Source: Lysobacter sp. yr284
GTDB taxonomy: Bacteria; Pseudomonadota; Gammaproteobacteria; Xanthomonadales; Xanthomonadaceae
DNA: 64,000 bases
NCBI RefSeq assembly: GCF_900107375.1
Contig: NZ_FNPT01000001.1
Location: 248,001 to 312,000, forward strand
Direction: 5' to 3'
Each line of letters begins with the position of its first letter. Position 1 is the stretch's first letter. Shown here piece by piece: positions 42,250-51,450 of the stretch. Below the pieces are notes generated by a model that was given only the letters and a program-made list of their open reading frames with translations, did no database searches and had not been told where the DNA came from. The position numbers were made by a program, and so were the translations under genes.

Positions 42250-42675
42250 TTACGGCGAGGCCGGAGCCGGCGCGCCCGACGAGCGCACCACGATCTGCTC
42301 GCCTTCGCGGCTGATCGACACACCATGGCCCGAGTACGCGCTGTTGAGCTGCGAAATCGCGTCCGGCAGGCTGGTGGTGTTGATCTGGGACACGCCCTGG
42401 AACAGGGTGAAATCCGAATAGTGCTGGTAATCCAGCTTCAGATTCGCGTCCTTGGACCAGCGGGTGAGCATGTTCTTCAGCGTACCGTCCATCGGCGACG
42501 GGTAGTACACGTAGGACTTGTGCAGCGGAATCTCGTCGGGGACTTCCGCATAGCGGTTCACCGGCTTCCAGCGGCCGCCGAAGTCGGGCGCCGGACGAGT
42601 GGCGCAGCCCGCCAGGGCGACCGTCAAGGCGATCGCAGTCCACAGACGCGGGCTGGTTGCAATTGAATTTCTCAC
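42250..42675 (-). CDS. virB7: VirB7 lipoprotein with C-terminal N0-type domain
   Basis: This protein has 141 residues from GTG 42675, chosen because AGGGGA sits just upstream; an ATG five codons earlier has no ribosome site. The lipobox is LAGC (signal WTAIALTVALAGC). After the VirB9-binding segment it has a globular domain (GTLKNMLTRWSKDANLKLDY, VSQINTTSLPDAISQLN) like the N0 domain that distinguishes X-T4SS VirB7 from the short VirB7 of Agrobacterium. It is the first gene of the virB operon. Confidence 0.9.
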   Translation of the reverse strand: MRNSIATSPRLWTAIALTVALAGCATRPAPDFGGRWKPVNRYAEVPDEIPLHKSYVYYPSPMDGTLKNMLTRWSKDANLKLDYQHYSDFTLFQGVSQINTTSLPDAISQLNSAYSGHGVSISREGEQIVVRSSGAPAPASP

Positions 42676-43049
42676 GCTATCCCCTGCCATAGGTTGATCT
42701 TGTACGCGCACTCGTCCGGTCGGAGCCGCGCCGCTGGCCATTCGGCCATACGCGCGTGGCACCCTCGTTGCGGTTAACGCAATTGCGGCGGCCAGGCCAA
42801 GGCCGACCAAACTGAGACATAGGACACACCCTGCAAACAAGGGCGCGCAAGTCGCGCCCCCTTATCGCAAGGCAGCGACTGCATGACCGCGCCGGACGCG
42901 CAGCTCACGTAGATCGTTCTGTCCATGAACTCCCCGATAGAAACGAACGGCACTCTTCCGAACACCCTTAACGGCGCTCGTCCTCAAAGAGTAGACCGAA
43001 CCTGAAGCTTACGACAAGAGCGGGTGAGATATCCATCTCAAGAATGCAA
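42676..43049 (-). promoter_or_regulatory. Leader/promoter region of the virB operon, with hairpin (42841-42859)
   Basis: These 374 bases separate the aminotransferase stop from virB7. A 7-bp GC stem (42841-42847 with 42853-42859) is followed on the minus strand by TTGTTTGC, so it could terminate the upstream gene or attenuate the operon. A possible 50-codon leader frame (start 42926, GGGGAG three bases before it) crosses the hairpin. GGA motifs occur in this leader (ATGGACAG, ACCGGACG) and at the virB7 ribosome site (GGGGATAG). Confidence 0.45.
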
Positions 43050-44198
43050 TTAAAGTGAGACAAGGCGCTTGATTGCCGCATCCAGAGTGGCCTGGTTCTT
43101 GGCGAAGCACAGCCGGGCCAGACGCTGCCCGGCCGGCGGCGACTCGTAGAACGGCGACAGCGGGATCGCCGCGACGCCCTTCTCGACGGTCAGCCAGCGG
43201 CAGAACGCGGCATCGTCGAGGTCGCTGACCGCCGAGTAGTCCACCAGCTGGAAGTAGCCGCCCGGCACCGGCAGCGGCTTGAGCTTGGTGGTCGACAGTT
43301 GCTCGCGGAAACCATCGCGCTTGTCCTGGTAGAACGCGCCGAGCTGGCGGTAGTGCTCCGGCTCGGCCTGGATCATCTCGGCGAACGCCCACTGGGCCGG
43401 GGCGAAGCTGCAGAAGCTGTTGTACTGGTGGACCTTGCGCAATTCGGCCGACAGCGCCGGCGGCGCGATGCAGTAGCCGATCTTCCAGCCGGTGCAGTGG
43501 TAGGTCTTGCCGAAGCTCGACACCACGAAGGCGCGCTCGCGCAGCTGCGGGTAGCGCAGCACCGATTCGTGGCGGCGGCCGTCGAAGACGATGTGCTCGT
43601 AGACCTCGTCCGACAGCAGCCACACCCCGGTGGACTCGACGATTTCGCTGAGCCGGGCGATGTCGTCGGCGTCGAACATGGCGCCGGACGGGTTGTGCGG
43701 CGAGTTGACCATCAGCAGGCGGGTGTTGGGGCCGATCGCCGCGCGCACGCGGTCCCAGTCGACGGCGAAGGTGGCCGGATCCAGCGGCACGTGCACGGCG
43801 CGGCCGCCGGCCAGGTCGATCGCCGGCTCGTAGCTGTCGTAGCACGGGTCGAGCACCACCACTTCCTCGCCCGGCCGCACCACCGCCTGGACCGCGTCGA
43901 AGATCGCCTCGCTGGCGCCGGAGACCACGGTGATTTCGGCGTCGGCGTCGGGACGGTAGCCGTAGCAGGCTTCGGTCTTGTCGGCGATGGCCTGGCGCAG
44001 CGCCGGCACGCCGGTCATCGGCGCGTACTGGTTCTTGCCTTCGGCCATGGCCCGGGCCAGCGCGTCGACCAGGCGCTGGGGCACGTCGAAGTCGGGGAAG
44101 CCCTGGCCGAGGTTGACCGCCTGGTGCTCGAGCGCGAGCTGCGACATCACGGTGAAGATGGTGGTGCCGACTTTCGGCAGCTTGGTGGCGAGCGTCAT
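43050..44198 (-). CDS. PLP-dependent class I aminotransferase, methionine aminotransferase (YbdL)-like
   Basis: This 382-residue protein shows NLGQGFPDFDVP, QYAPMTGVPALRQAI, NSPHNPSGAM and the PLP lysine in SSFGKTYHCTGWKIGY (about residue 230). The TGWK and CFAKNQ elements and the overall pattern fit the YbdL/kynurenine aminotransferase branch, which transaminates methionine and aromatic residues. It may act in methionine salvage together with the omega-amidase at 15100-15897. It is cytoplasmic. It lies upstream of virB7 on the same strand but is not part of the T4SS. Confidence 0.88.
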   Translation of the reverse strand: MTLATKLPKVGTTIFTVMSQLALEHQAVNLGQGFPDFDVPQRLVDALARAMAEGKNQYAPMTGVPALRQAIADKTEACYGYRPDADAEITVVSGASEAIFDAVQAVVRPGEEVVVLDPCYDSYEPAIDLAGGRAVHVPLDPATFAVDWDRVRAAIGPNTRLLMVNSPHNPSGAMFDADDIARLSEIVESTGVWLLSDEVYEHIVFDGRRHESVLRYPQLRERAFVVSSFGKTYHCTGWKIGYCIAPPALSAELRKVHQYNSFCSFAPAQWAFAEMIQAEPEHYRQLGAFYQDKRDGFREQLSTTKLKPLPVPGGYFQLVDYSAVSDLDDAAFCRWLTVEKGVAAIPLSPFYESPPAGQRLARLCFAKNQATLDAAIKRLVSL

Positions 44199-44422
44199 GG
44201 GCGCGGCGGGATGGCGTGGAAAGCGCCGAGTGTACGGAAACCGCGTTGCGCTCGGTGAGACAGGGTGAGGCGAAGGCGATGACGCGCCGGCATATGGCTA
44301 TCGCCGCGCACGACTGGACAGGTCTGCCGCCCAGGCCGCAGGGCCGCGCCGGCGCGGACCGCGGCGGCCTCCGCCCGTCGGTTGGATTTGCGCGCCGCGC
44401 GGCGCCCCGCGACACTGCCGGC

Positions 44423-44896
44423 ATGCGCGAACTGCAGGTCGTCAACGCCGCCGAACTGGCGCTCGCCTATGCCGCCGCCGAATACGCGGTGGCGCTGGAC
44501 GGCGACGCCCTGCCCTTGCGCGTGGGCCGGCCCGCGGACGACCTGGAAGCGTACTGGCCGGCCGCGCGCTATCTGTTCGTGAGCGCGTGGAACCCGGCCT
44601 CGCAGCCGCATTCCGACAGCGCCAACCAGGCCGCCGACGAGCGCCTGGTCGCGCGGATCCAGGCCGCCGGGGTGCAGCGCCATGCGGCCTGGGCCCAGGA
44701 CAGCGCCGGCCAATGGCGCGAGCCGGGCTGGCTGCTGGCCGACCTCGACGACGGAGCCGCCGACGCCCTGGCCCGCGAGTTCGGCCAGGCCGGCGTGCTG
44801 GTCTGGCGCCGCGGCGAGCCGGTGCGGCTGCGGATGCTGATCGCGCGGCCGCAGGATGCCGTGGCCAGCGAGCACACCGACTGGGCGGACGGCTGA
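44423..44896 (+). CDS. DUF3293 domain protein
   Basis: This 157-residue protein starts at ATG 44423 (MRELQVVNAAELALAY). It carries the DUF3293 pattern: FVSAWNPASQPHSDSANQAAD, PGWLLADLDDGAADALAREFGQ and VLVWRRGEPVRL, where the last two blocks form a strand-helix-strand motif. Function is unknown. It has no membrane segment. It is divergent from the aminotransferase and lies 135 bases before the ccm operon. Confidence 0.85.
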   Translation: MRELQVVNAAELALAYAAAEYAVALDGDALPLRVGRPADDLEAYWPAARYLFVSAWNPASQPHSDSANQAADERLVARIQAAGVQRHAAWAQDSAGQWREPGWLLADLDDGAADALAREFGQAGVLVWRRGEPVRLRMLIARPQDAVASEHTDWADG

Positions 44897-45031
44897 TCGC
44901 AGCGGCCGATCGCGGCGCAGCGCCCCGGGCGGGGGCGCGCGCCCATGCTCACTGAACGGGGCGACTCGCATAAACTCCCGGATCCGCGGCCGACCGGCCG
45001 TCGGGCCTCCGCCTCCGCCCCGAACCGCCCG

Positions 45032-45676
45032 GTGACCGCCCTGCCCTCCGCCGCCCCACCGCTACTGCAAGCCCGCGGCCTGCGCTTCGCCCGCAACGAC
45101 GAGCCCGTGTTCGGGCCGCTGGCGTTCGCGGTCGAGGCCGGCGAGGCCCTGTTGGTGCAGGGCGACAACGGCGCCGGCAAGACCACCTTATTAAGAGTGC
45201 TGGCCGGGCTGCTGCGCGCCGACCACGGCGAAGTGGAACTGCAAGGGCAGCCGGCCGACCCGGCCCGGCGCGCCCGCGCGATCGCCTACCTGGGCCACCT
45301 GCCCGGGCTCAAGGCCGACCTCAGCGCGCTGGAGAACCTCGATTTCCTGTGCGGCCTGCACGGCCGCCGGCCGAGCCAGGACGCCGCCGGCGCCCTGGCG
45401 ACCGTCGGCCTGGCCGGGTACGAGGACGCGCTCGCCCGCCAGCTCTCGGCCGGGCAGAAGAAACGCCTGTCGCTGGCGCGGCTGTGGATGTCGCCGGCGC
45501 CGCTGTGGCTGCTCGACGAGCCCTACGCCAACCTCGACCTGGAAGGCATCGAATTGGTCAACCGCATGGTCCAGGCGCACCTGCGCGAAGGCGGCGCGGC
45601 GCTGGTGACCACCCACGGCGCCTATGCCGCGCCGCCGGTGCGGACCCGCTTGCTGGTCATGGAGAAAGCCGCGTGA
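45032..45676 (+). CDS. ccmA: CcmA, ATPase of the heme exporter-like complex
   Basis: This protein has 214 residues from GTG 45032; an in-frame ATG at 44945 would add a Pro/Arg-rich stretch with no counterpart. It has ABC ATPase motifs: Walker [10 protein letters not shown], signature [15 protein letters not shown], Walker [13 protein letters not shown], and a switch His in VTTHGAY. With CcmB, C and D it releases heme-loaded CcmE for cytochrome c maturation. It is the first gene of a complete ccm operon. Confidence 0.92.
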   Translation: MTALPSAAPPLLQARGLRFARNDEPVFGPLAFAVEAGEALLVQGDNGAGKTTLLRVLAGLLRADHGEVELQGQPADPARRARAIAYLGHLPGLKADLSALENLDFLCGLHGRRPSQDAAGALATVGLAGYEDALARQLSAGQKKRLSLARLWMSPAPLWLLDEPYANLDLEGIELVNRMVQAHLREGGAALVTTHGAYAAPPVRTRLLVMEKAA

Positions 45677-45846
45677 CCGCCCGCGCCCGCCCGTGGACCG
45701 GGGCGCGCAACGCCCGCGCCGCCGCCCGCCTGCGCGCGCGCGCGGCAACCCGCTGCCCGGGCGCAGGCCCGTCGGCCGCGACCCGCGCCGACGAGGCCGC
45801 CGCGCCCGCCCGCGCCCGCCGGCCCGCCGCGGAGACGGCCGCATGA
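45673..45846 (+). CDS. Possible coupled 57-residue Arg/Ala-rich ORF between ccmA and ccmB
   Basis: The frame begins at a GTG overlapping the ccmA stop (GTGA) and ends with a TGA overlapping the ccmB start (ATGA), covering the gap exactly. The product ([20 protein letters not shown]) is basic and low in complexity, and there is no separate ribosome site. At this GC such frames arise by chance, so it may only be a passage for re-initiating ribosomes. Confidence 0.25.
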   Translation: MTARARPWTGARNARAAARLRARAATRCPGAGPSAATRADEAAAPARARRPAAETAA

Positions 45847-46547
45847 GCGGCGCCGCCGACACCGCCGTCGCCCCCGGCCTGCTCGGCGCGGCCCGCGCCC
45901 TGGTCGCGCGCGACCTGCGCCTGCTCTGGCGCCGCCGCGGCGACGCGCTGCAGCCGGCGCTGTTCGCCCTGTTGACTGTGATGCTGTTCGCACTGGCGCT
46001 GGGCGGCGAGCGCGCGGCGCTGGCCAAGGTCGCCGCCGGGGTGCTGTGGCTGGCCTGCCTGCTGGCCGGGCTGCTGGCGCTGGACAGCCTGTTCCGCGGC
46101 GATGCCGAGGACGGCTCGCTGGAGCAATGGATGCTGGCGCCGGTGCCACTGGGCTGGCTGGTCGCGGTGCGCACCCTGGTGCACTGGGCCACCACCTCGC
46201 TGCCGCTGCTGCTGGCCGCGCCGGTGCTGGGCGAACTGCTGTACCTGCCGCGCGAACAATTGCCGGTGCTGCTGGCCTCGCTGGCGCTGGGCACGCCGGT
46301 GCTGAGCCTGCTCGGCGCGGTGGTCGCCGCGCTGACGGTCGGGATGCGGCGCTCTGGTATCCTCGTGGCCTTGCTGGCCTTGCCGCTGTACGTGCCGGTG
46401 CTGGTGTTCGGCGCCGGCAGCGTCGCGCGGGCGTCCCAGGGACTGGACCCGGTCGGCGGCTTGCTGCTGCTGGCCGCGATGCTGGCGGTGGCCCTGCTGT
46501 TGGCGCCGCTGGCGGCCGCTGCGGCAATCCGCATCGCGTTGAACTGA
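45843..46547 (+). CDS. ccmB: CcmB, membrane subunit of the CcmABCD complex
   Basis: This 234-residue protein starts at ATG 45843 ([16 protein letters not shown]). It has six hydrophobic helices and the CcmB motifs ALVARDLRLLWRRRGD, DAEDGSLEQWMLAPVPL and RRSGILVALLALPLYVPVLVFG. It forms the ABC permease with CcmA. A 166-base gap, covered by a possible small coupled frame, separates it from ccmA. Confidence 0.95.
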   Translation: MSGAADTAVAPGLLGAARALVARDLRLLWRRRGDALQPALFALLTVMLFALALGGERAALAKVAAGVLWLACLLAGLLALDSLFRGDAEDGSLEQWMLAPVPLGWLVAVRTLVHWATTSLPLLLAAPVLGELLYLPREQLPVLLASLALGTPVLSLLGAVVAALTVGMRRSGILVALLALPLYVPVLVFGAGSVARASQGLDPVGGLLLLAAMLAVALLLAPLAAAAAIRIALN

Positions 46548-46660
46548 CGGCGCGGCGGCATAGTCGGAACTCTCGTCCTTAGCCGGCGCGCCGCCCAGCG
46601 CGCTCCAACCGTCCAGGCCGCCCCCGCGACCCAGACGCCAGATCGCGAACGAACCGCCGC

Positions 46661-47428
46661 ATGAATCCGCTCGTCCTGTGGTTCCACAAACTCGGCTCGC
46701 CGCCCACCTTCGACCGCTTCGCCGCGCGCTGGGCGCGCTGGGGCTACGGATTGGGCCTGCTGGTCATGGCCTGGGGCATCTATGCCGCGCTGTTCGTGGC
46801 GCCGCCGCACCGCGAGCAGCTCGACGGCTTCCGCATCTTCTACATCCACGTGCCCAGCGCCTGGATGAGCCTGGCGGTGTTCGCGCTGATGGCGGTCTAT
46901 GCGGCCATCGCCCTGGTCTGGCGGATCAAGCTGTGCGAGATCCTGGCCATGGCCTGCGCGCCGATCGGCGCCGGCTTCACCCTGATCACCCTGGCCACCG
47001 GCTCGATCTGGGGCAAGCCGATGTGGGGCACGTGGTGGGAATGGGACCCGCGCCTGACCACCGAGCTGATCCTGCTGTTCCTGTACCTGGGCGTGATCGG
47101 GCTGTACCACGCCATCGACGACCGCCGCGCCGCGGCGCGCGCCGCCGGCCTGCTGGCCATCGTCGGCGTGGCCCTGCTGCCGGTGATCCGCTACTCGGTG
47201 GTGTGGTGGAACTCGCTGCACCAGGGCTCGACCATCAACATGTTCGGCCCGTCGCACATGGACCCGAGCATGCTGCCGCCGCTGATCTGGATGCTGGTCG
47301 GCACCAAGCTGTGGTTCGTCGGCGCGCTGCTCTCCCGCGCGCGCGCCGACAACCTTCGCCGCGAATCGGGCAAGGCCTGGGTGAGCGAACTCGCGCAAGG
47401 CGCGCCGTCCGCGGGAGAACGCGCATGA
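46661..47428 (+). CDS. ccmC: CcmC, heme-handling membrane protein
   Basis: This 255-residue protein has six membrane helices and the tryptophan-rich WWD domain [17 protein letters not shown], flanked by conserved His (FYIHVPSAW before it; a second His in [14 protein letters not shown]). CcmC loads heme onto CcmE in the periplasm. Its end overlaps ccmD (ATGA). Confidence 0.96.
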   Translation: MNPLVLWFHKLGSPPTFDRFAARWARWGYGLGLLVMAWGIYAALFVAPPHREQLDGFRIFYIHVPSAWMSLAVFALMAVYAAIALVWRIKLCEILAMACAPIGAGFTLITLATGSIWGKPMWGTWWEWDPRLTTELILLFLYLGVIGLYHAIDDRRAAARAAGLLAIVGVALLPVIRYSVVWWNSLHQGSTINMFGPSHMDPSMLPPLIWMLVGTKLWFVGALLSRARADNLRRESGKAWVSELAQGAPSAGERA

Positions 47429-47601
47429 CCCACGTGCCCTACCTGATCGGCGCCTACGCTGTGTTCGTTGTCGTGCTGGGCTGGGACTACGTCTCCAGCG
47501 CGCTGCAGATCCGCCGCGAACTGCGCCTGGCCCGCCAGCGCGCCGCGCGCGCGGCCGCCCGCCCCGCCCCTCGCGAGGCCTCCTCCGAGTTGAGCCGATG
47601 A
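47425..47601 (+). CDS. ccmD: CcmD, small membrane subunit
   Basis: This 58-residue protein ([20 protein letters not shown]) has one membrane helix followed by an Arg-rich cytoplasmic tail ([17 protein letters not shown]), the usual CcmD plan. CcmD helps release heme-loaded CcmE from CcmC. It overlaps both ccmC and ccmE by four bases. Confidence 0.9.
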   Translation: MTHVPYLIGAYAVFVVVLGWDYVSSALQIRRELRLARQRAARAAARPAPREASSELSR

Positions 47602-48065
47602 ATCCGACCCGCCGCCGCCGTCTGTTGTGGGTGCTGGGCCTGGTCGCCGCCGCCGGCGTGGCCACCGCCCTGGTCGCCACCGCCCTGCAGCGCAACATCG
47701 CCTACCTGTACACCCCCAGCGAAGTGCTGCGCGGCGAGGCCGGCGGGCACGCCCGCTTCCGCCTCGGCGGCATGGTCGCCGGCGGTTCGTTCCAGCGCGC
47801 GCCCGGCTCGCTCGACGCCCATTTCCAGGTCACCGACGGCGACGCGCTGATGCCGGTCAAGTACACCGGGATCCTGCCGGACCTGTTCCGCGAGAAGCAG
47901 GCGGTGGTCGCCACCGGCCGGATGCAGGGCGACACCTTCGTGGCCGAGGAGATCCTGGCCAAGCACGACGAGAGCTACATGCCCAAGGAAGTCGCCGACA
48001 AGATGGGCCAGGCGCACAAGAAACACGATGTGGCGGCGCCGGGCGGCACGGAGCCGGCGCGTTGA
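47598..48065 (+). CDS. ccmE: CcmE heme chaperone
   Basis: This 155-residue protein has an N-terminal signal anchor ([18 protein letters not shown]) and then an OB-fold domain. The heme-binding motif is AKHDESYMP with the covalent His in HxxxY. It carries heme from CcmC to CcmF. The C-terminus is disordered. It starts within the end of ccmD (ATGA). Confidence 0.96.
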   Translation: MNPTRRRRLLWVLGLVAAAGVATALVATALQRNIAYLYTPSEVLRGEAGGHARFRLGGMVAGGSFQRAPGSLDAHFQVTDGDALMPVKYTGILPDLFREKQAVVATGRMQGDTFVAEEILAKHDESYMPKEVADKMGQAHKKHDVAAPGGTEPAR

Positions 48066-48251
48066 TCGCGACGCACGCAGCGACGCACCGCCGCCCCTGC
48101 CGCACGCCCCGCCTCCGCGGCGGCGACGGCGCGAATCCGATGGCCCGCACCGCGGCGCGGCTTCGCGCCCGCCATGCGCACCGCGGCTGCGCGCCGTGCC
48201 GGCGGCGCGCGTTCGCCGGCCACCCTCCGCATCCCACCAAGGCGCCGTCCC

Positions 48252-50270
48252 ATGCTGCCTGAACTCGGCCAGATCGCCCTCATCCTCGCCCTGCTGATCT
48301 CGGCGCTGCAGGCGAGCCTGCCGCTGATCGGCGCGCAGCGCGGCATCGATGCGTGGATGGCGCTGGCGCGGCCGGCCGCGTACTCGCAACTGGTGCTGGT
48401 CGCGTTCGCCTTCGCGATCCTCACCGAGGCCTTCGTCACCCAGGACTTCTCGCTGCGCTACGTCGCCGAGAACAGCAACACCCTGCTGCCGATGGCCTAC
48501 CGCTATTCGGCCGTGTGGGGCGCACACGAAGGCTCGCTGCTGCTGTGGGCGCTGGTGCTGGCGCTGTGGACCGGCGCGGTGGCGCGCTTCTCGCAGGCGC
48601 TGCCGGCGCCGGTGATCGCGCGCGTGCTGGCGGTGATGGGCATCGTCAGCGTCGGCTTCCTGGCGTTTTTGATCTTCACCAGCAATCCGTTCGCGCGCCT
48701 GCTGCCGGCGGTGGAACAGGGCCGCGACCTCAATCCGCTGCTGCAGGACCCGGGCCTGATCATCCACCCGCCGATGCTGTACATCGGCTACGTCGGCTTC
48801 AGCGTGCCGTTCGCCTTCGCCATCGCCGCGCTGCTGGACGGCAAGATCGACGCGCGCTGGCTGCGCTGGACCCGGCCGTGGACCAACGTCGCCTGGGCCT
48901 TCCTGACGCTCGGCATCGCCTTGGGCTCGTGGTGGGCGTACTACGAACTGGGCTGGGGCGGCTGGTGGTTCTGGGACCCGGTCGAGAACGCCAGCTTCAT
49001 GCCGTGGCTGGCCGGCGCGGCGCTGCTGCACTCGCAGGCGGCGACCGAGAAGCGCGGCAGCTTCCGCGGCTGGACCCTGCTGCTGGCGATCGCCGCGTTC
49101 TCGCTGTCGCTGCTGGGCACCTTCCTGGTCCGCTCCGGCGTGCTGACCAGCGTGCACGCCTTCGCCGCCGATCCTTCGCGCGGCCTGTTCGTGCTGATCT
49201 TCCTCGGCATCGTGATCGGCGGCTCGCTGCTGCTGTACGCGCTGCGCGCGCCGTCGGCGCAGGACGACCCGGGCAAGCCGTTCGAACTGTCCTCGCGCGA
49301 AACCCTGCTGCTGGCCAACAACCTGCTGCTGACCACCGCCTGCGCGATGGTGCTGCTGGGCACGCTGTACCCGCTGCTCGCCGATTCGCTGAACCTGGGC
49401 AAGATCTCGGTCGGGCCGCCGTACTTCGCGCTGATGTTCGTGCTGCTGATGACGCCGCTGGTGCTGCTGCTGCCGTTCGGCCCGCTGTTCCGCTGGCAGC
49501 GCGAGCAGGCCTCGCGGCCGCTGGCGATGCTGGTGCCGTGGGCCGGCGTGGCGGCCGGCGCGGCGATCGCCGCGTTCTTCCTGGCGCCGCAGGGCCCGCT
49601 CAAGGTCGCCGCCGGCGTCGGCGGCGCGCTGTGGGTCGCGGGCGGCACCGCGCGCTTCGTGTGGACGCGCCTGCGCGGCGACGGCGCGCGGCCGGGCGCC
49701 AAGCGCTTCACCGCCGAGATGCTCGGCATGACCCTGGCCCACTTCGGCGTCGCCGTGTTCCTGGTCGGCGCGCTGCTGGTCGAAGGCCTGAGCGTGCAGC
49801 GCGAAGTCGCGCTGGCGCCGGGCAAGAGCCTGGACCTGGGCCGTTATTCGTTCCGCTTCGACAGCGTCCAGCACAGCGTCGGGCCGAACTACGAAGCCGA
49901 CTACGGCACCGTCACCGTGTTCGACGGCGACAAACAGCTGACCGTGCTGCATCCGGAAAAGCGCGCCTACGTCAGCGGCGGCCAGGTCATGACCGAAGCG
50001 GCGATTTCGCGCGGGGCGACCCGCGATCTTTACGTCGCCCTCGGCGAGCCGCTCGGCGACGGCGCCTGGGCGGTGCGCGTGCACATCAAGCCGTTCGTGC
50101 GCTGGGTCTGGGCCGGGGCGCTGCTGATGATGCTCGGCGGCTTCATCGCCGCGGCCGACCGGCGCTTCCGGGTTAAGGCCGACGCGCGCGCCGGCGCCGC
50201 GCCGCCGCCGCGCGCCGCCGCCGAGCCGCTGCCCGCCGTACGCACCATCGCAGGAGAGCCACAGGCATGA
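48252..50270 (+). CDS. ccmF: CcmF, cytochrome c heme lyase core
   Basis: This protein has 672 residues from ATG 48252 (MLPELGQIALILALL), with many membrane helices, the WWD motif GWGGWWFWDPVENASFMPW, and conserved His residues (WGAHEGS, IHPPMLYIGY, ATLAHFG-type region LAHFGVAVF). It joins heme from CcmE to apocytochrome cysteines. The 186-base gap after ccmE has no supported gene. It overlaps dsbE by four bases. Confidence 0.96.
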   Translation: MLPELGQIALILALLISALQASLPLIGAQRGIDAWMALARPAAYSQLVLVAFAFAILTEAFVTQDFSLRYVAENSNTLLPMAYRYSAVWGAHEGSLLLWALVLALWTGAVARFSQALPAPVIARVLAVMGIVSVGFLAFLIFTSNPFARLLPAVEQGRDLNPLLQDPGLIIHPPMLYIGYVGFSVPFAFAIAALLDGKIDARWLRWTRPWTNVAWAFLTLGIALGSWWAYYELGWGGWWFWDPVENASFMPWLAGAALLHSQAATEKRGSFRGWTLLLAIAAFSLSLLGTFLVRSGVLTSVHAFAADPSRGLFVLIFLGIVIGGSLLLYALRAPSAQDDPGKPFELSSRETLLLANNLLLTTACAMVLLGTLYPLLADSLNLGKISVGPPYFALMFVLLMTPLVLLLPFGPLFRWQREQASRPLAMLVPWAGVAAGAAIAAFFLAPQGPLKVAAGVGGALWVAGGTARFVWTRLRGDGARPGAKRFTAEMLGMTLAHFGVAVFLVGALLVEGLSVQREVALAPGKSLDLGRYSFRFDSVQHSVGPNYEADYGTVTVFDGDKQLTVLHPEKRAYVSGGQVMTEAAISRGATRDLYVALGEPLGDGAWAVRVHIKPFVRWVWAGALLMMLGGFIAAADRRFRVKADARAGAAPPPRAAAEPLPAVRTIAGEPQA

Positions 50271-50902
50271 ACACCCCCGATTCGCGCTCCGGGTCCGCGC
50301 CCGGCGCCAGGCGCGGCGCCACCCGCTGGCTGCCGCTGGCGGTGTTCGCCGCGCTCGCGGTGCTGCTCGCCGCCGGCGTCTGGCTCAGCCGCAATCCCGA
50401 CCGCGAGAAGCTGCCCTCGCCGCTGATCGGCAAGCCGGCGCCGCAGTTCTCGCTGCCGGTGCTGCACGAAGCCGGGCACCTGATCTCGACCCAGGACCTG
50501 CGCGGCGCGCCGTACCTGCTCAACGTCTGGGGCAGCTGGTGCCCGGCCTGCCGCGACGAGCACCCGGTGCTGACCCGCTTCGCCGAGACCAAGCGCGTGC
50601 GCGTGGTCGGCTTCAACTGGAAGGACGAACACGCCGACGCCCTGCGCTGGCTGGAGCAGTACGGCAATCCGTACTTCGTCGTCGCCGTCGACTACGAAGG
50701 CAAGGCGGCGATCGACTGGGGCATCTACGGCGCGCCGGAAACCTTTCTGGTCGACGCCCAGGGCATCGTGCGCTGGAAGTTCGTCGGCCCGCTGACCGAC
50801 GCGGTGATCCGCGACCAGTTGATTCCCGAGCTCGACCGGATCGGCGCCAAGGCCGGCGCGCCCGCCGCGGGCGCCTCGCTCGCAGGCGCAGGCGCGCGAT
50901 GA
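50267..50902 (+). CDS. dsbE: DsbE/CcmG thiol-disulfide oxidoreductase
   Basis: This 211-residue protein has an N-terminal signal anchor (WLPLAVFAALAVLLAAGVWL) and a periplasmic thioredoxin domain. The active site is WGSWCPACRDEHPV. The GIYGAPETFLVDAQG loop holds the cis-Pro region. It keeps apocytochrome CxxCH cysteines reduced for heme attachment. The C-terminal tail is Ala/Gly-rich. Starts and stops overlap both neighbours. Confidence 0.95.
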   Translation: MNTPDSRSGSAPGARRGATRWLPLAVFAALAVLLAAGVWLSRNPDREKLPSPLIGKPAPQFSLPVLHEAGHLISTQDLRGAPYLLNVWGSWCPACRDEHPVLTRFAETKRVRVVGFNWKDEHADALRWLEQYGNPYFVVAVDYEGKAAIDWGIYGAPETFLVDAQGIVRWKFVGPLTDAVIRDQLIPELDRIGAKAGAPAAGASLAGAGAR

Positions 50903-51450
50903 GCGGCGCCGGCCCGCGCGCCGCCGCGCCCGGCGGCGCCCGCCGCATCGCCGCCGCGCTGCGCACCGCGGCCTGCGCCGCGCTGCTGGCGGCGAGCGCG
51001 TGCGCGATCCTGTCGGCGCCGCTGTCGGCGCAGCCGGCCAGCGATCCCGAACCGCTGCGCTACCGCGACCCGGCCGAGGAACGCCGCTTCCACGACCTGG
51101 TCGCCGAACTGCGCTGCGTGATGTGCCAGAACCAGTCGCTGGCCGATTCCAACGCCCAGATCGCCCACGACCTGCGCCGCGAAGTGCTGGAGCTGATGCG
51201 CCAGGGCAAAAGCGATACCCAGATCAAGGATTTCCTGGTCGCGCGCTATGGCGAGTTCGTGCTCTACCGTCCTCGTGTTGAATCCACCACCTGGCTGCTG
51301 TGGTTCGGCCCGGCGCTGGTGCTGTTGGCCGGCGGCTACCTGGTGGCGCGGGTGATCCGCGCGCGCGCCGACGGTACCGGCGCGAACGACGGCACGGCCA
51401 CCGACCTCGGGCGCGCATCGCGCAGCGGCGAAGACGAACAGGAGTGGTGA
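50899..51450 (+). CDS. ccmH: CcmH, apocytochrome thiol reductase subunit
   Basis: This 183-residue protein starts at ATG 50899, overlapping the dsbE stop. It has a signal peptide (AACAALLAASACAILSAPLSAQ), then the CcmH domain with the redox motif LRCVMCQNQSLADSNA and FLVARYGEFVLYRP. A C-terminal membrane helix follows (STTWLLWFGPALVLLAGGYLV). It corresponds to the N-terminal part of E. coli CcmH; the TPR part is the separate next gene. Confidence 0.95.
   Translation: MSGAGPRAAAPGGARRIAAALRTAACAALLAASACAILSAPLSAQPASDPEPLRYRDPAEERRFHDLVAELRCVMCQNQSLADSNAQIAHDLRREVLELMRQGKSDTQIKDFLVARYGEFVLYRPRVESTTWLLWFGPALVLLAGGYLVARVIRARADGTGANDGTATDLGRASRSGEDEQEW

Noticed and set aside
18417-42675. Conjugative element or integrative plasmid
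   Set aside because: A full virB/virD4 set is present but no relaxase, oriT, integrase or replication gene is seen, and the effectors carry XVIPCD; it is a killing system.
42774-42926. 50-codon leader frame before virB7
   Set aside because: The possible ribosome site is too close to the ATG and the frame runs through a terminator-like hairpin; kept only as part of the leader description.
48062-48262. 66-codon frame between ccmE and ccmF
   Set aside because: It would need a TTG start, has no ribosome site, and the product is Arg/Pro/His-rich; probably chance at this GC.
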